64,000 nt of DNA from Prescottella sp. R16 (GTDB taxonomy: Bacteria; Actinomycetota; Actinomycetes; Mycobacteriales; Mycobacteriaceae): positions 1,984,001 to 2,048,000 of the forward strand of contig NZ_CP130943.1 in the NCBI RefSeq assembly GCF_030656875.1. Direction: 5' to 3'. A program made the translations under genes and the position numbers. Positions 26,034 through 43,576 of the stretch are shown piece by piece (position 1 is the stretch's first letter; every line of letters starts with the position of its first letter). The notes beneath the pieces were generated by a model. The model saw nothing but the letters and a program-made list of their open reading frames with translations, did no database searches and had not been told where the DNA came from.

Positions 26034-26034
<1 letters not shown>
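24877..26034 (+). CDS. carA: Carbamoyl-phosphate synthase small subunit (arm A copy)
   Basis: A 385-residue glutaminase subunit that passes ammonia to CarB. The N-terminal domain has [14 protein letters not shown] and [17 protein letters not shown]. The class I glutamine amidotransferase domain has its nucleophile in [11 protein letters not shown] (C269) and the His/Glu pair in QYHPEA (H359, E361). It overlaps the upstream PH-like gene by 4 nt and the carB start by 1 nt (TAATG). Identical intact copies occur in arms C and D. Confidence 0.97.
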
Positions 26035-29374
<3,340 letters not shown>

Positions 29375-29378
<4 letters not shown>

Positions 29379-30211
29379 CGTCCGACACGACGTTCGGGGC
29401 GCGGCTGGCCGCGGCGATGCGCCGGCACGGTCCGTTGTGCGTCGGCATCGACCCGCACCCCGAGCTGTTGCAGTCCTGGGGCCTCACCGACGACGTCGAC
29501 GGGCTCGAGAAGTTCGGTGAGCTGTGCGTCGAGGCGTTCGTGGGCCGGGTCGCGCTCGTCAAGCCGCAGGTCGCGTTCTTCGAGGCGTACGGGTCGGGTG
29601 GTGTCGCGGTCCTCGAACGCATCATCGAGGTGTTGCGTGAGGCCGGCACGCTGGTCGTCGCCGACGCCAAGCGCGGTGACATCGGCTCCACGATGAACGC
29701 GTATGCCCGCGCGTGGCTCGGTGCCGGGTCGCCGCTCGCATCCGACGCGGTGACGGTGTCTCCGTATCTCGGGTTCGGGTCGTTGAATCCGGTGCTCGAG
29801 CTGGCCGAACGCAACCACGGCGGCCTGTTCGTGCTCGCCGCGACCTCCAACCCGGAGGGTGCGCAGGTGCAGCGGTCGGTGACGGCGGACGGCCGGTCCG
29901 TCGCCCAGACGATGGTCGACGAGGCCGCCGCCCGCAACGCCGGCGCCGAGGTGCTCGGCTCGGTCGGTGTGGTGGTCGGGGCCACCCTCGCCGACGCCCC
30001 GGATCTGAGCGGCCTGCACGGGCCGATCCTCATGCCGGGGGTGGGGGCGCAGGGCGGTACCGCGGACGATGTGCGCCGGCTCGCGGGCGACTGCCTCCAC
30101 GCCGTCGTGCCCAACGTCTCGCGGGAGGTGCTGCGGGCAGGACCGTCTGTTGCGGCACTGCAGGAGGCCGTCTCGCGGTCCGTGGACTCGTTCGCGTTCC
30201 TGCAGGCCTAG
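29375..30211 (+). CDS. pyrF: Orotidine-5'-phosphate decarboxylase, type 2 (arm A copy)
   Basis: The protein has 278 residues; it converts OMP to UMP, the last step of the operon's pathway. The catalytic Lys/Asp array is in [14 protein letters not shown] (K99), with [12 protein letters not shown] at the N-terminus, both signatures of the longer type 2 family. pyrD is not in the window. It overlaps carB by 4 nt and is followed directly by a hairpin, so the operon ends here. Arm B keeps only the C-terminal part, arm C is complete and arm D is cut by the window end. Confidence 0.96.
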
Positions 30212-30241
30212 AGGTCGGGTGAGGCCGCCACACCCGGCCTC
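30211..30241 (+). terminator. Hairpin at the end of the pyr operon
   Basis: GAGGTCGGGTG pairs with CACCCGGCCTC (11 bp, one G-U) over a 9-nt loop, beginning at the last base of the pyrF stop codon. Copies recur in arms B and C. Confidence 0.65.
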
Positions 30242-30643
30242 CGTCGTTCCCGGGGGGCGTGGATGTGTGCGGCAGTACAGATTTCGGGAATTTTTTTCGG
30301 ATCGGGCCGGTACCGCGTCGCAGACTGTGGTCCATGCCACGCTCCGGTGCTGCGCCGAATCGGTCACAGTCTCGATAAATGCAGTTCTACCTGCGGTGAT
30401 GTCTTCTGCAGGCCTATGGGGTCGGCCGAGGTGCGGGGTCCGGGGGTGCGGCGACGGCAGGAATCGAACGCACCTGCGAATGTGCGCATAACCCACCCGA
30501 ATCCGGCGTCGACGCCGGGGGGTGGGTTAGCAATCGTCGCCCTGCGTGAGTACGGTCGCTATCGCCCCTGGTTATCCGGGGGATGTGACACTCCCGGGCC
30601 ACCCGGGTGATGTTGGAATTGCACACGACGAGACGGAGGAACC
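30242..30643 (+). other. Intergenic region between pyrF and mihF with compound hairpin and probable mihF promoter
   Basis: About 400 bp without a convincing gene. It has locally low-G+C bases (TTTTTTTCGG near 30290) and a nested inverted repeat at 30490-30528: outer arms AACCCACCC and GGGTGGGTT around the perfect inner palindrome CCGGCGTCGACGCCGG, likely a second terminator. The last 100 bp before mihF contain CCCGGGCCACCCGGG and should hold the mihF promoter, but I cannot assign -10/-35 boxes. A T-loop-like string on the minus strand (30460-30475) is not part of a full tRNA. Confidence 0.55.
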
Positions 30644-30964
30644 GTGGCCCTTCCCCAGTTGACCGACGAGCAGCGCGCTGCTGCTCTGGAGAAGGCGGCT
30701 GCCGCCCGCAAGGCCCGGGCTGAGCTCAAGGAGCGCCTCAAGCGCGGCGGCACCGACCTCAAGCAGGTCCTGAAGGATGCCGAAGAGGACGAGATCCTCG
30801 GCAAGATGAAGGTGTCGGCTCTGCTCGAAGCCCTGCCCAAGGTCGGCAAGGTCAAGGCACAGGAGATCATGACCGAGCTGGAGATCGCTCCGACCCGTCG
30901 CCTGCGTGGCCTCGGCGATCGGCAGCGCAAGGCTCTGCTCGCTCGCTTCGACTTCGAGGCCTGA
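30644..30964 (+). CDS. mihF: Integration host factor, actinobacterial type mIHF (arm A copy)
   Basis: A 106-residue nucleoid protein unrelated in fold to E. coli IHF. A long charged N-terminal helix ([20 protein letters not shown], then ERLKRG) precedes an H2TH-like DNA-binding core with [20 protein letters not shown] and a basic end, [18 protein letters not shown]. mIHF bends DNA and is essential in mycobacteria. The GTG start has GGAGGA closely upstream. It begins the run mihF-gmk-rpoZ-coaBC, conserved in Corynebacteriales. Identical intact copies are in arms B and C. Confidence 0.95.
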   Translation: MALPQLTDEQRAAALEKAAAARKARAELKERLKRGGTDLKQVLKDAEEDEILGKMKVSALLEALPKVGKVKAQEIMTELEIAPTRRLRGLGDRQRKALLARFDFEA

Positions 30965-30971
30965 GCAATAC

Positions 30972-33245
<2,274 letters not shown>

Positions 33246-33357
33246 CACACGAATCCTCGTGTCACTTCGTGGGACGCGTTCCTGGCACGGGTGTGGTGTG
33301 CGGTATTCAATAGAAGTAAGCAGAAACGTAATGGCGTAAGTGTCGAGAGGGAGATCT

Positions 33358-34568
33358 GTGAGCACGTCCGGCAAGCGGCTATTCACCAGTGAGTCCGTGA
33401 CCGAGGGTCACCCGGACAAGATCTGTGATGCCATCAGTGACTCCATTCTCGATGCGATGCTCGAGGCCGATCCGCGCAGCCGGGTCGCGGTCGAGACCCT
33501 GGTGACGACCGGACAGGTGCACGTCGCGGGCGAGGTCACGACCTCCGCGTACGTCGACATCCCGAAGATCGTGCGCGACGTGGTCCTCGAGATCGGCTAC
33601 GACTCGTCGGCCAAGGGTTTCGACGGCAACTCGTGTGGCGTCAACATCGCGATCGGTGCGCAGTCGCCGGAGATCGCGCAGGGCGTCGACCACTCGCACG
33701 AGGCGCGGGTCGGCGGGGTCACCGACGACGAACTCGATCGGCAGGGTGCCGGTGACCAGGGCCTGATGTTCGGGTACGCGTGCACCGACACGCCGAGCTG
33801 ATGCCGCTGCCGATCGCGCTCGCGCATCGGTTGTCGCGCCGGCTCACCGAGGTCCGCAAGACCGGGGTGCTGCCGTACCTGCGTCCCGACGGCAAGACCC
33901 AGGTCACCATCGAGTACGACGGCGACCGCCCGGTCCGCCTCGACACGGTCGTCATCTCCACGCAGCACGCCGCGGACATCGACCTGGACAATCTGCTGAC
34001 CCCGGATCTGCGGGAGAAGGTGCTCGGCCACGTGCTGTCCGAGCTCGACATCGACCTGGACACCTCGGATGTGCGCCTGCTGGTCAACCCGACCGGCAAG
34101 TTCGTCCTCGGTGGCCCGATGGGCGACGCGGGTCTGACGGGCCGCAAGATCATCGTCGACACGTACGGCGGCATGGCCCGTCACGGCGGCGGCGCGTTCT
34201 CGGGCAAGGATCCGTCGAAGGTGGACCGCAGCGCCGCGTACGCGATGCGTTGGGTCGCCAAGAACGCGATCGCGGCCGGACTGGCGGACCGCATCGAGGT
34301 GCAGGTCGCGTACGCGATCGGCAAGGCCGCCCCGGTCGGCCTGTTCGTCGAGGCGTTCGGCACCGAGAAGGTCGACGTCGCCACCATCCAGAACGCGATC
34401 AGCGAGGTGTTCGATCTGCGTCCGGGTGCGATCATCCGCGACCTGGATCTGCTGCGCCCGATCTACGCGGCCACCGCCGCGTACGGCCACTTCGGCCGCA
34501 CCGACGTCGATCTGCCGTGGGAGCGCACCGACCGCGCCGAGAAGCTCCGCGCGGCCGCCGGTCTGTAG
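33358..34568 (+). pseudogene. metK: S-adenosylmethionine synthase, frameshifted copy (arm A)
   Basis: MetK makes SAM from methionine and ATP. The gene starts at a GTG with GAGGGAG upstream and shows [28 protein letters not shown] and, after the break, [19 protein letters not shown]. One C is missing from a C-run at 33793-33794 compared with arms B and C (CC instead of CCC), which shifts the frame after about residue 145 and leaves two overlapping pieces. As metK is normally essential, this is either a consensus error or a real loss tolerated because arms B and C carry complete copies (403 residues). Confidence 0.88.
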
Positions 34569-34630
34569 CCCCGGCCCCGAGAGTCGGCCCCCTGACCGGC
34601 ACCGAGAAGGCAGCGGCAGCACAGGCGCCC

Positions 34631-36614
34631 GTGGCGCGCGTGCTGCCGCTGCTTCCGGTTGCGCATCTCGACCGCGAGTTCGACTACCTGATCCCCGCGG
34701 ACCTCGACGAGCAGGCCCGGCCCGGGGTACGGGTGCGGGTGCGGTTCTCGGGACGCCTCGTCGACGGTTTCCTGCTCGAGCGTCGGGACTCCAGCGAGCA
34801 TCGCGGACGGTTGGCGTGGCTCGACCGGATCGTGTCCGCCGAACAGGTCCTCACCCCGGAGGTGCGCCGCCTGGTCGACGCCGTCGCCGACCGGTATGCC
34901 GGCACCCGCGCGGACGTGCTCCGGTTGGCGATCCCGCCGCGGCACGCCAAGGTCGAGGCCGAGACGCCCGATCCGGTTCCGCCGCCCGAACGTCCGACGG
35001 TGGACGCGGACGCGTGGGCGTCGTACGTGCACGGCGGCAACTTCGTCGACGCCCTCGCCGCCGGCCGCAGCCCGCGGGCCGTCTGGCAGGCCCTGCCCGG
35101 CGAGGACTGGTGTCTGCGCCTGGCCGAACTCGCCGGGTGGTGGCGTCGTCCGGCCGCGGTGTCGTGCTGGTCGTCCCCGATCAGCGTGACCTCGACCGGC
35201 TCGTCGCGGCATGCGAAAACCTGCTCGGCGCACAGCATGTCGTGGGACTCGCCGCCGGGCTGGGGCCGTCCGCACGGTACCGGCGCTGGCTCGCGGCGCT
35301 GCGCGGCACCGCCCGCGTCGTCGTCGGCACCCGGGCCTCGGTGTTCGCGCCGACCCCCCCCGACCTCGGCCTGATCGTCGTGTGGGACGACGGCGACTCG
35401 AGCCTGTCCGAGCCGCGGTCCCCGTATCCGCACGCGCGGGAGGTGGCACTGCTGCGGGCGCACACTGCCGGATGCGCCGTCGTCGTCGCCGGGCACGCCC
35501 GGACCGCGGAAGCACAGGCACTCGTCGAATCCGGGTGGGCGCACGATCTCGTCGCCGCCCGGGACACCGTCCGCGCCCGATCCCCGAAGATCACCGCGCT
35601 CGCCGACAGCGATCAGGCCCTCGCCCGCGATCCCGGGGCTCGGGCCGCCCGGCTGCCGGCGATCGCGTTCGCCGCGGCCCGGCAGGCCCTTGCCGCGGGA
35701 TCGGGTGTGCTGGTGCAGGTTCCGCGCCGCGGCTACGTACCGTCGCTCGCGTGCGCCAAGTGTCGAGCCCCCGCCCGTTGCCGGCGCTGCAACGGCCCCC
35801 TCGCACTGCCCGCAGCCGCCGGACCCGACGGGGCCGGCTCCCCGACGTGCAAGTGGTGCGGCGTCGCCGACACGGGCCACCGCTGCCACGCGTGTGGCGC
35901 CCCGCCCTGCGGGCCGTCGTCGTCGGGGCCGGCCGCACCGCCGAGGAGCTGGGACGTGCCTTCGCCGGCGTCGCCGTCCACACGTCCGGCGGATCCGACG
36001 TCAAGGCCGAGATCGAGGCGGGCCCGAAACTGGTCGTCGCGACCGTCGGCGCCGAACCGGTGATGCCCGGCGGCTACGGCGCCGCGTTGCTGCTCGACGG
36101 TTGGGCGCTGCTCGGCCGCGCCGACCTGCGTGCTGCCGAGGAGACGCTGCGCCGGTGGATGACGGCGTCGACGCTGGTCCGTTCCCACCGCGACGGCGGC
36201 CAGGTCGTGGTCGTCGCCGATTCCGGGATCCCCACCGTGCAGGCGCTGGTGCGCTGGGACCCGGTGTGGCATGCCCGCGCCCAGCTCGCCGAACGCGCCG
36301 AGGTCGGCTTCCCGCCGGCCGTGCACCTGGCCGCCGTCGACGGCACCGCGGTGTCCGTCACCGATCTGCTGGACGCGACCGTCCTGCCCGACGGCGCCGA
36401 ACTGCTCGGCCCGGTACCGCTGCCGCCGGGGGAGCGGCTGCCGTTCGCGAGCGACGAACCCGAACCCGACGACGTCCAGCGGATGCTCGTCCGGGTGCCG
36501 CGCGGCGCCGGCCGCGCGCTGGCCCGGGCGCTCGCCGATGCGCAGGCCGTGCGCAGTGCGAAACGCACGCCGGGGCCGGTGCGGGTGCAGGTCGATCCGT
36601 TGCGGATCGGCTAG
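34631..36614 (+). pseudogene. priA: PriA-like primosomal protein, frameshifted copy (arm A)
   Basis: Compared with the open copy in arm B, this copy lacks one G near 35135-35137 and one G near 35902, each shifting the frame, and has three extra C in an 8-C run at 35354-35361 (in frame). The protein (660 residues in arm B) is the actinobacterial PriA homologue for replication restart. The N-terminal DNA-binding domain VARVLPLLPVAHLDREFDYL and the zinc-binding cysteines CAKCRAPARCRRC and CKWCGVADTGHRCHAC remain, but the helicase Walker A and DEEH motifs are absent. The start is the first in-frame GTG; a CTG at 34592 is also possible. It ends at the hairpin where the inverted copy begins. Confidence 0.88.
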
Positions 36615-36658
36615 CCGTGCGGCCCGGGGACCGTCGGCGAGGTCCCCGGGCCGCACGG
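36615..36658. terminator. priA terminator hairpin forming inversion junction 1 (A/B)
   Basis: A perfect 18-bp stem (CCGTGCGGCCCGGGGACC and its complement) with the 8-nt loop GTCGGCGA. Beyond both arms the sequence continues as a mirror image, with the stop codons of the plus and minus priA copies bordering the stem. As a normal gene end it would be a terminator; here it is also the fold-back point of a palindrome at least 6.9 kb per arm. Confidence 0.93.
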
Positions 36659-38641
36659 CTAGCCGATCCGCAACGGATCGACCTGCACCCGCACCGGCCC
36701 CGGCGTGCGTTTCGCACTGCGCACGGCCTGCGCATCGGCGAGCGCCCGGGCCAGCGCGCGGCCGGCGCCGCGCGGCACCCGGACGAGCATCCGCTGGACG
36801 TCGTCGGGTTCGGGTTCGTCGCTCGCGAACGGCAGCCGCTCCCCCGGCGGCAGCGGTACCGGGCCGAGCAGTTCGGCGCCGTCGGGCAGGACGGTCGCGT
36901 CCAGCAGATCGGTGACGGACACCGCGGTGCCGTCGACGGCGGCCAGGTGCACGGCCGGCGGGAAGCCGACCTCGGCGCGTTCGGCGAGCTGGGCGCGGGC
37001 ATGCCACACCGGGTCCCAGCGCACCAGCGCCTGCACGGTGGGGATCCCGGAATCGGCGACGACCACGACCTGGCCGCCGTCGCGGTGGGAACGGACCAGC
37101 GTCGACGCCGTCATCCACCGGCGCAGCGTCTCCTCGGCAGCACGCAGGTCGGCGCGGCCGAGCAGCGCCCAACCGTCGAGCAGCAACGCGGCGCCGTAGC
37201 CGCCGGGCATCACCGGTTCGGCGCCGACGGTCGCGACGACCAGTTTCGGGCCCGCCTCGATCTCGGCCTTGACGTCGGATCCGCCGGACGTGTGGACGGC
37301 GACGCCGGCGAAGGCACGTCCCAGCTCCTCGGCGGTGCGGCCGGCCCCGACGACGACGGCCCGCAGGGCGCGGGCGCCACACGCGTGGCAGCGGTGGCCC
37401 GTGTCGGCGACGCCGCACCACTTGCACGTCGGGGAGCCGGCCCCGTCGGGTCCGGCGGCTGCGGGCAGTGCGAGGGGGCCGTTGCAGCGCCGGCAACGGG
37501 CGGGGGCTCGACACTTGGCGCACGCGAGCGACGGTACGTAGCCGCGGCGCGGAACCTGCACCAGCACACCCGATCCCGCGGCAAGGGCCTGCCGGGCCGC
37601 GGCGAACGCGATCGCCGGCAGCCGGGCGGCCCGAGCCCCGGGATCGCGGGCGAGGGCCTGATCGCTGTCGGCGAGCGCGGTGATCTTCGGGGATCGGGCG
37701 CGGACGGTGTCCCGGGCGGCGACGAGATCGTGCGCCCACCCGGATTCGACGAGTGCCTGTGCTTCCGCGGTCCGGGCGTGCCCGGCGACGACGACGGCGC
37801 ATCCGGCAGTGTGCGCCCGCAGCAGTGCCACCTCCCGCGCGTGCGGATACGGGGACCGCGGCTCGGACAGGCTCGAGTCGCCGTCGTCCCACACGACGAT
37901 CAGGCCGAGGTCGGGGGTCGGCGCGAACACCGAGGCCCGGGTGCCGACGACGACGCGGGCGGTGCCGCGCAGCGCCGCGAGCCAGCGCCGGTACCGTGCG
38001 GACGGCCCCAGCCCGGCGGCGAGTCCCACGACATGCTGTGCGCCGAGCAGGTTTTCGCATGCCGCGACGAGCCGGTCGAGGTCACGCTGATCGGGGACGA
38101 CCAGCACGACACCGCGGCCGGACGACGCCACCACCCCGGCGAGTTCGGCCAGGCGCAGACACCAGTCCTCGCCGGGCAGGGCCTGCCAGACGGCCCGCGG
38201 GCTGCGGCCGGCGGCGAGGGCGTCGACGAAGTTGCCGCCGTGCACGTACGACGCCCACGCGTCCGCGTCCACCGTCGGACGTTCGGGCGGCGGAACCGGA
38301 TCGGGCGTCTCGGCCTCGACCTTGGCGTGCCGCGGCGGGATCGCCAACCGGAGCACGTCCGCGCGGGTGCCGGCATACCGGTCGGCGACGGCGTCGACCA
38401 GGCGGCGCACCTCCGGGGTGAGGACCTGTTCGGCGGACACGATCCGGTCGAGCCACGCCAACCGTCCGCGATGCTCGCTGGAGTCCCGACGCTCGAGCAG
38501 GAAACCGTCGACGAGGCGTCCCGAGAACCGCACCCGCACCCGTACCCCGGGCCGGGCCTGCTCGTCGAGGTCCGCGGGGATCAGGTAGTCGAACTCGCGG
38601 TCGAGATGCGCAACCGGAAGCAGCGGCAGCACGCGCGCCAC
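36659..38641 (-). CDS. priA: PriA-like primosomal protein, intact copy (arm B)
   Basis: The only unbroken priA in the window (660 residues from the GTG). It belongs to the replication-restart PriA family. The N-terminal DNA-binding domain and both zinc-binding modules (CAKCRAPARCRRC; CKWCGVADTGHRCHAC) are present. The helicase core is degenerate: where other PriAs have GSGKT this one has QALPGEDW, and the DEEH box is replaced by VVWDDGDSSLS. Loss of the ATPase motifs is the known actinobacterial form, thought to act without helicase activity. The next gene downstream on the true chromosome is not visible, because the sequence folds back right after the stop. Confidence 0.88.
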   Translation of the reverse strand: MARVLPLLPVAHLDREFDYLIPADLDEQARPGVRVRVRFSGRLVDGFLLERRDSSEHRGRLAWLDRIVSAEQVLTPEVRRLVDAVADRYAGTRADVLRLAIPPRHAKVEAETPDPVPPPERPTVDADAWASYVHGGNFVDALAAGRSPRAVWQALPGEDWCLRLAELAGVVASSGRGVVLVVPDQRDLDRLVAACENLLGAQHVVGLAAGLGPSARYRRWLAALRGTARVVVGTRASVFAPTPDLGLIVVWDDGDSSLSEPRSPYPHAREVALLRAHTAGCAVVVAGHARTAEAQALVESGWAHDLVAARDTVRARSPKITALADSDQALARDPGARAARLPAIAFAAARQALAAGSGVLVQVPRRGYVPSLACAKCRAPARCRRCNGPLALPAAAGPDGAGSPTCKWCGVADTGHRCHACGARALRAVVVGAGRTAEELGRAFAGVAVHTSGGSDVKAEIEAGPKLVVATVGAEPVMPGGYGAALLLDGWALLGRADLRAAEETLRRWMTASTLVRSHRDGGQVVVVADSGIPTVQALVRWDPVWHARAQLAERAEVGFPPAVHLAAVDGTAVSVTDLLDATVLPDGAELLGPVPLPPGERLPFASDEPEPDDVQRMLVRVPRGAGRALARALADAQAVRSAKRTPGPVRVQVDPLRIG

Positions 38642-38703
38642 GGGCGCCTGTGCTGCCGCTGCCTTCTCGGTGCCGGTCAGGGGGCCGACTCTCGGGGCCG
38701 GGG

Positions 38704-39915
38704 CTACAGACCGGCGGCCGCGCGGAGCTTCTCGGCGCGGTCGGTGCGCTCCCACGGCAGATCGACGTCGGTGCGGCCGAAGTGGCCGTACGCGGCGGTG
38801 GCCGCGTAGATCGGGCGCAGCAGATCCAGGTCGCGGATGATCGCACCCGGACGCAGATCGAACACCTCGCTGATCGCGTTCTGGATGGTGGCGACGTCGA
38901 CCTTCTCGGTGCCGAACGCCTCGACGAACAGGCCGACCGGGGCGGCCTTGCCGATCGCGTACGCGACCTGCACCTCGATGCGGTCCGCCAGTCCGGCCGC
39001 GATCGCGTTCTTGGCGACCCAACGCATCGCGTACGCGGCGCTGCGGTCCACCTTCGACGGATCCTTGCCCGAGAACGCGCCGCCGCCGTGACGGGCCATG
39101 CCGCCGTACGTGTCGACGATGATCTTGCGGCCCGTCAGACCCGCGTCGCCCATCGGGCCACCGAGGACGAACTTGCCGGTCGGGTTGACCAGCAGGCGCA
39201 CATCCGAGGTGTCCAGGTCGATGTCGAGCTCGGACAGCACGTGGCCGAGCACCTTCTCCCGCAGATCCGGGGTCAGCAGATTGTCCAGGTCGATGTCCGC
39301 GGCGTGCTGCGTGGAGATGACGACCGTGTCGAGGCGGACCGGGCGGTCGCCGTCGTACTCGATGGTGACCTGGGTCTTGCCGTCGGGACGCAGGTACGGC
39401 AGCACCCCGGTCTTGCGGACCTCGGTGAGCCGGCGCGACAACCGATGCGCGAGCGCGATCGGCAGCGGCATCAGCTCGGGCGTGTCGGTGCACGCGTACC
39501 CGAACATCAGGCCCTGGTCACCGGCACCCTGCCGATCGAGTTCGTCGTCGGTGACCCCGCCGACCCGCGCCTCGTGCGAGTGGTCGACGCCCTGCGCGAT
39601 CTCCGGCGACTGCGCACCGATCGCGATGTTGACGCCACACGAGTTGCCGTCGAAACCCTTGGCCGACGAGTCGTAGCCGATCTCGAGGACCACGTCGCGC
39701 ACGATCTTCGGGATGTCGACGTACGCGGAGGTCGTGACCTCGCCCGCGACGTGCACCTGTCCGGTCGTCACCAGGGTCTCGACCGCGACCCGGCTGCGCG
39801 GATCGGCCTCGAGCATCGCATCGAGAATGGAGTCACTGATGGCATCACAGATCTTGTCCGGGTGACCCTCGGTCACGGACTCACTGGTGAATAGCCGCTT
39901 GCCGGACGTGCTCAC
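38704..39915 (-). CDS. metK: S-adenosylmethionine synthase, intact copy (arm B)
   Basis: Complete, 403 residues, with all three MetK signatures ([29 protein letters not shown]) in one frame. [15 protein letters not shown] crosses the point where the arm A copy is broken. Same GTG start and GAGGGAG ribosome site as arm A. Confidence 0.95.
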   Translation of the reverse strand: MSTSGKRLFTSESVTEGHPDKICDAISDSILDAMLEADPRSRVAVETLVTTGQVHVAGEVTTSAYVDIPKIVRDVVLEIGYDSSAKGFDGNSCGVNIAIGAQSPEIAQGVDHSHEARVGGVTDDELDRQGAGDQGLMFGYACTDTPELMPLPIALAHRLSRRLTEVRKTGVLPYLRPDGKTQVTIEYDGDRPVRLDTVVISTQHAADIDLDNLLTPDLREKVLGHVLSELDIDLDTSDVRLLVNPTGKFVLGGPMGDAGLTGRKIIVDTYGGMARHGGGAFSGKDPSKVDRSAAYAMRWVAKNAIAAGLADRIEVQVAYAIGKAAPVGLFVEAFGTEKVDVATIQNAISEVFDLRPGAIIRDLDLLRPIYAATAAYGHFGRTDVDLPWERTDRAEKLRAAAGL

Positions 39916-40027
39916 AGATCTCCCTCTCGACACTTACGCCATTACGTTTCTGCTTACTTCTATTGAATACCGCACACCACACCCGTGCCAGGAACGCGTC
40001 CCACGAAGTGACACGAGGATTCGTGTG

Positions 40028-42301
<2,274 letters not shown>

Positions 42302-42308
42302 GTATTGC

Positions 42309-42629
42309 TCAGGCCTCGAAGTCGAAGCGAGCGAGCAGAGCCTTGCGCTGCCGATCGCCGAGGCCACGCAGGCGACGGGTCGGAGCGATCTCCAGCTCGG
42401 TCATGATCTCCTGTGCCTTGACCTTGCCGACCTTGGGCAGGGCTTCGAGCAGAGCCGACACCTTCATCTTGCCGAGGATCTCGTCCTCTTCGGCATCCTT
42501 CAGGACCTGCTTGAGGTCGGTGCCGCCGCGCTTGAGGCGCTCCTTGAGCTCAGCCCGGGCCTTGCGGGCGGCAGCCGCCTTCTCCAGAGCAGCAGCGCGC
42601 TGCTCGTCGGTCAACTGGGGAAGGGCCAC
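42309..42629 (-). CDS. mihF: mIHF, intact copy (arm B)
   Basis: A 106-residue mirror copy, unchanged from arm A, with the same GGAGGA ribosome site. Confidence 0.94.
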   Translation of the reverse strand: MALPQLTDEQRAAALEKAAAARKARAELKERLKRGGTDLKQVLKDAEEDEILGKMKVSALLEALPKVGKVKAQEIMTELEIAPTRRLRGLGDRQRKALLARFDFEA

Positions 42630-43061
42630 GGTTCCTCCGTCTCGTCGTGTGCAATTCCAACATCACCCGGGTGGCCCGGGAGTGTCACATCCCCCGGATA
42701 ACCAGGGGCGATAGCGACCGTACTCACGCAGGGCGACGATTGCTAACCCACCCCCCGGCGTCGACGCCGGATTCGGGTGGGTTATGCGCACATTCGCAGG
42801 TGCGTTCGATTCCTGCCGTCGCCGCACCCCCGGACCCCGCACCTCGGCCGACCCCATAGGCCTGCAGAAGACATCACCGCAGGTAGAACTGCATTTATCG
42901 AGACTGTGACCGATTCGGCGCAGCACCGGAGCGTGGCATGGACCACAGTCTGCGACGCGGTACCGGCCCGATCCGAAAAAAATTCCCGAAATCTGTACTG
43001 CCGCACACATCCACGCCCCCCGGGAACGACGGAGGCCGGGTGTGGCGGCCTCACCCGACCT
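42630..43061 (-). other. Copy of the pyrF-mihF intergenic region (arm B)
   Basis: A mirror of the arm A intergenic region, including the compound hairpin and the operon-end hairpin. No gene is seen in it. Confidence 0.85.
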
Positions 43062-43530
43062 CTAGGCCTGCAGGAACGCGAACGAGTCCACGGACCGCGA
43101 GACGGCCTCCTGCAGTGCCGCAACAGACGGTCCTGCCCGCAGCACCTCCCGCGAGACGTTGGGCACGACGGCGTGGAGGCAGTCGCCCGCGAGCCGGCGC
43201 ACATCGTCCGCGGTACCGCCCTGCGCCCCCACCCCCGGCATGAGGATCGGCCCGTGCAGGCCGCTCAGATCCGGGGCGTCGGCGAGGGTGGCCCCGACCA
43301 CCACACCGACCGAGCCGAGCACCTCGGCGCCGGCGTTGCGGGCGGCGGCCTCGTCGACCATCGTCTGGGCGACGGACCGGCCGTCCGCCGTCACCGACCG
43401 CTGCACCTGCGCACCCTCCGGGTTGGAGGTCGCGGCGAGCACGAACAGGCCGCCGTGGTTGCGTTCGGCCAGCTCGAGCACCGGATTCAACGACCCGAAC
43501 CCGAGATACGGAGACACCGTCACCGCGTCG
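43062..43530 (-). pseudogene. pyrF: pyrF, C-terminal fragment (arm B)
   Basis: Only residues about 124-278 remain (from [12 protein letters not shown] to the stop). The N-terminal half, with the catalytic DAKRGD motif, is cut off at junction 2. No in-frame fusion to priA results. Confidence 0.92.
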
Positions 43531-43576
43531 CCGTTGCTGCACCGGGGACCGTCGGCGAGGTCCCCGGGCCGCACGG
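43531..43576. other. Junction 2 (B/C): pyrF fragment joined to the priA hairpin through 11 unmatched bases
   Basis: pyrF sequence ends with GCGTCG, then comes CCGTTGCTGCA, then CCGGGGACC-GTCGGCGA-GGTCCCCGG of the priA hairpin and minus-strand priA again. The filler with its flank (GCCGTTGCTGCACCGGGGACC) could be a corrupted left hairpin arm (GCCGTGCGGCCCGGGGACC), differing by two insertions and a substitution. Confidence 0.85.

Noticed and set aside
30455..30480. Minus-strand string GTGCGTTCGATTCCTGCC resembling a tRNA T-arm and 3' end
   Set aside because: The T-stem does not pair properly, and no acceptor, D or anticodon arms are found within tRNA distance. It is not a tRNA gene, and no att-site duplication is seen next to it.
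33246..33357. Possible SAM riboswitch before metK
   Set aside because: The 112-nt leader has only a small ACACGA/TCGTGT hairpin and no recognisable SAM-aptamer core. I see a likely promoter region only.
35690..38809. A plus-strand open frame of more than 1000 codons spanning junction 1
   Set aside because: It is the antisense/shifted reading of priA on both sides of the palindrome (Arg/Ala/Gly/Pro-rich) and has no recognisable domain. Long shadow frames are expected at this G+C content.
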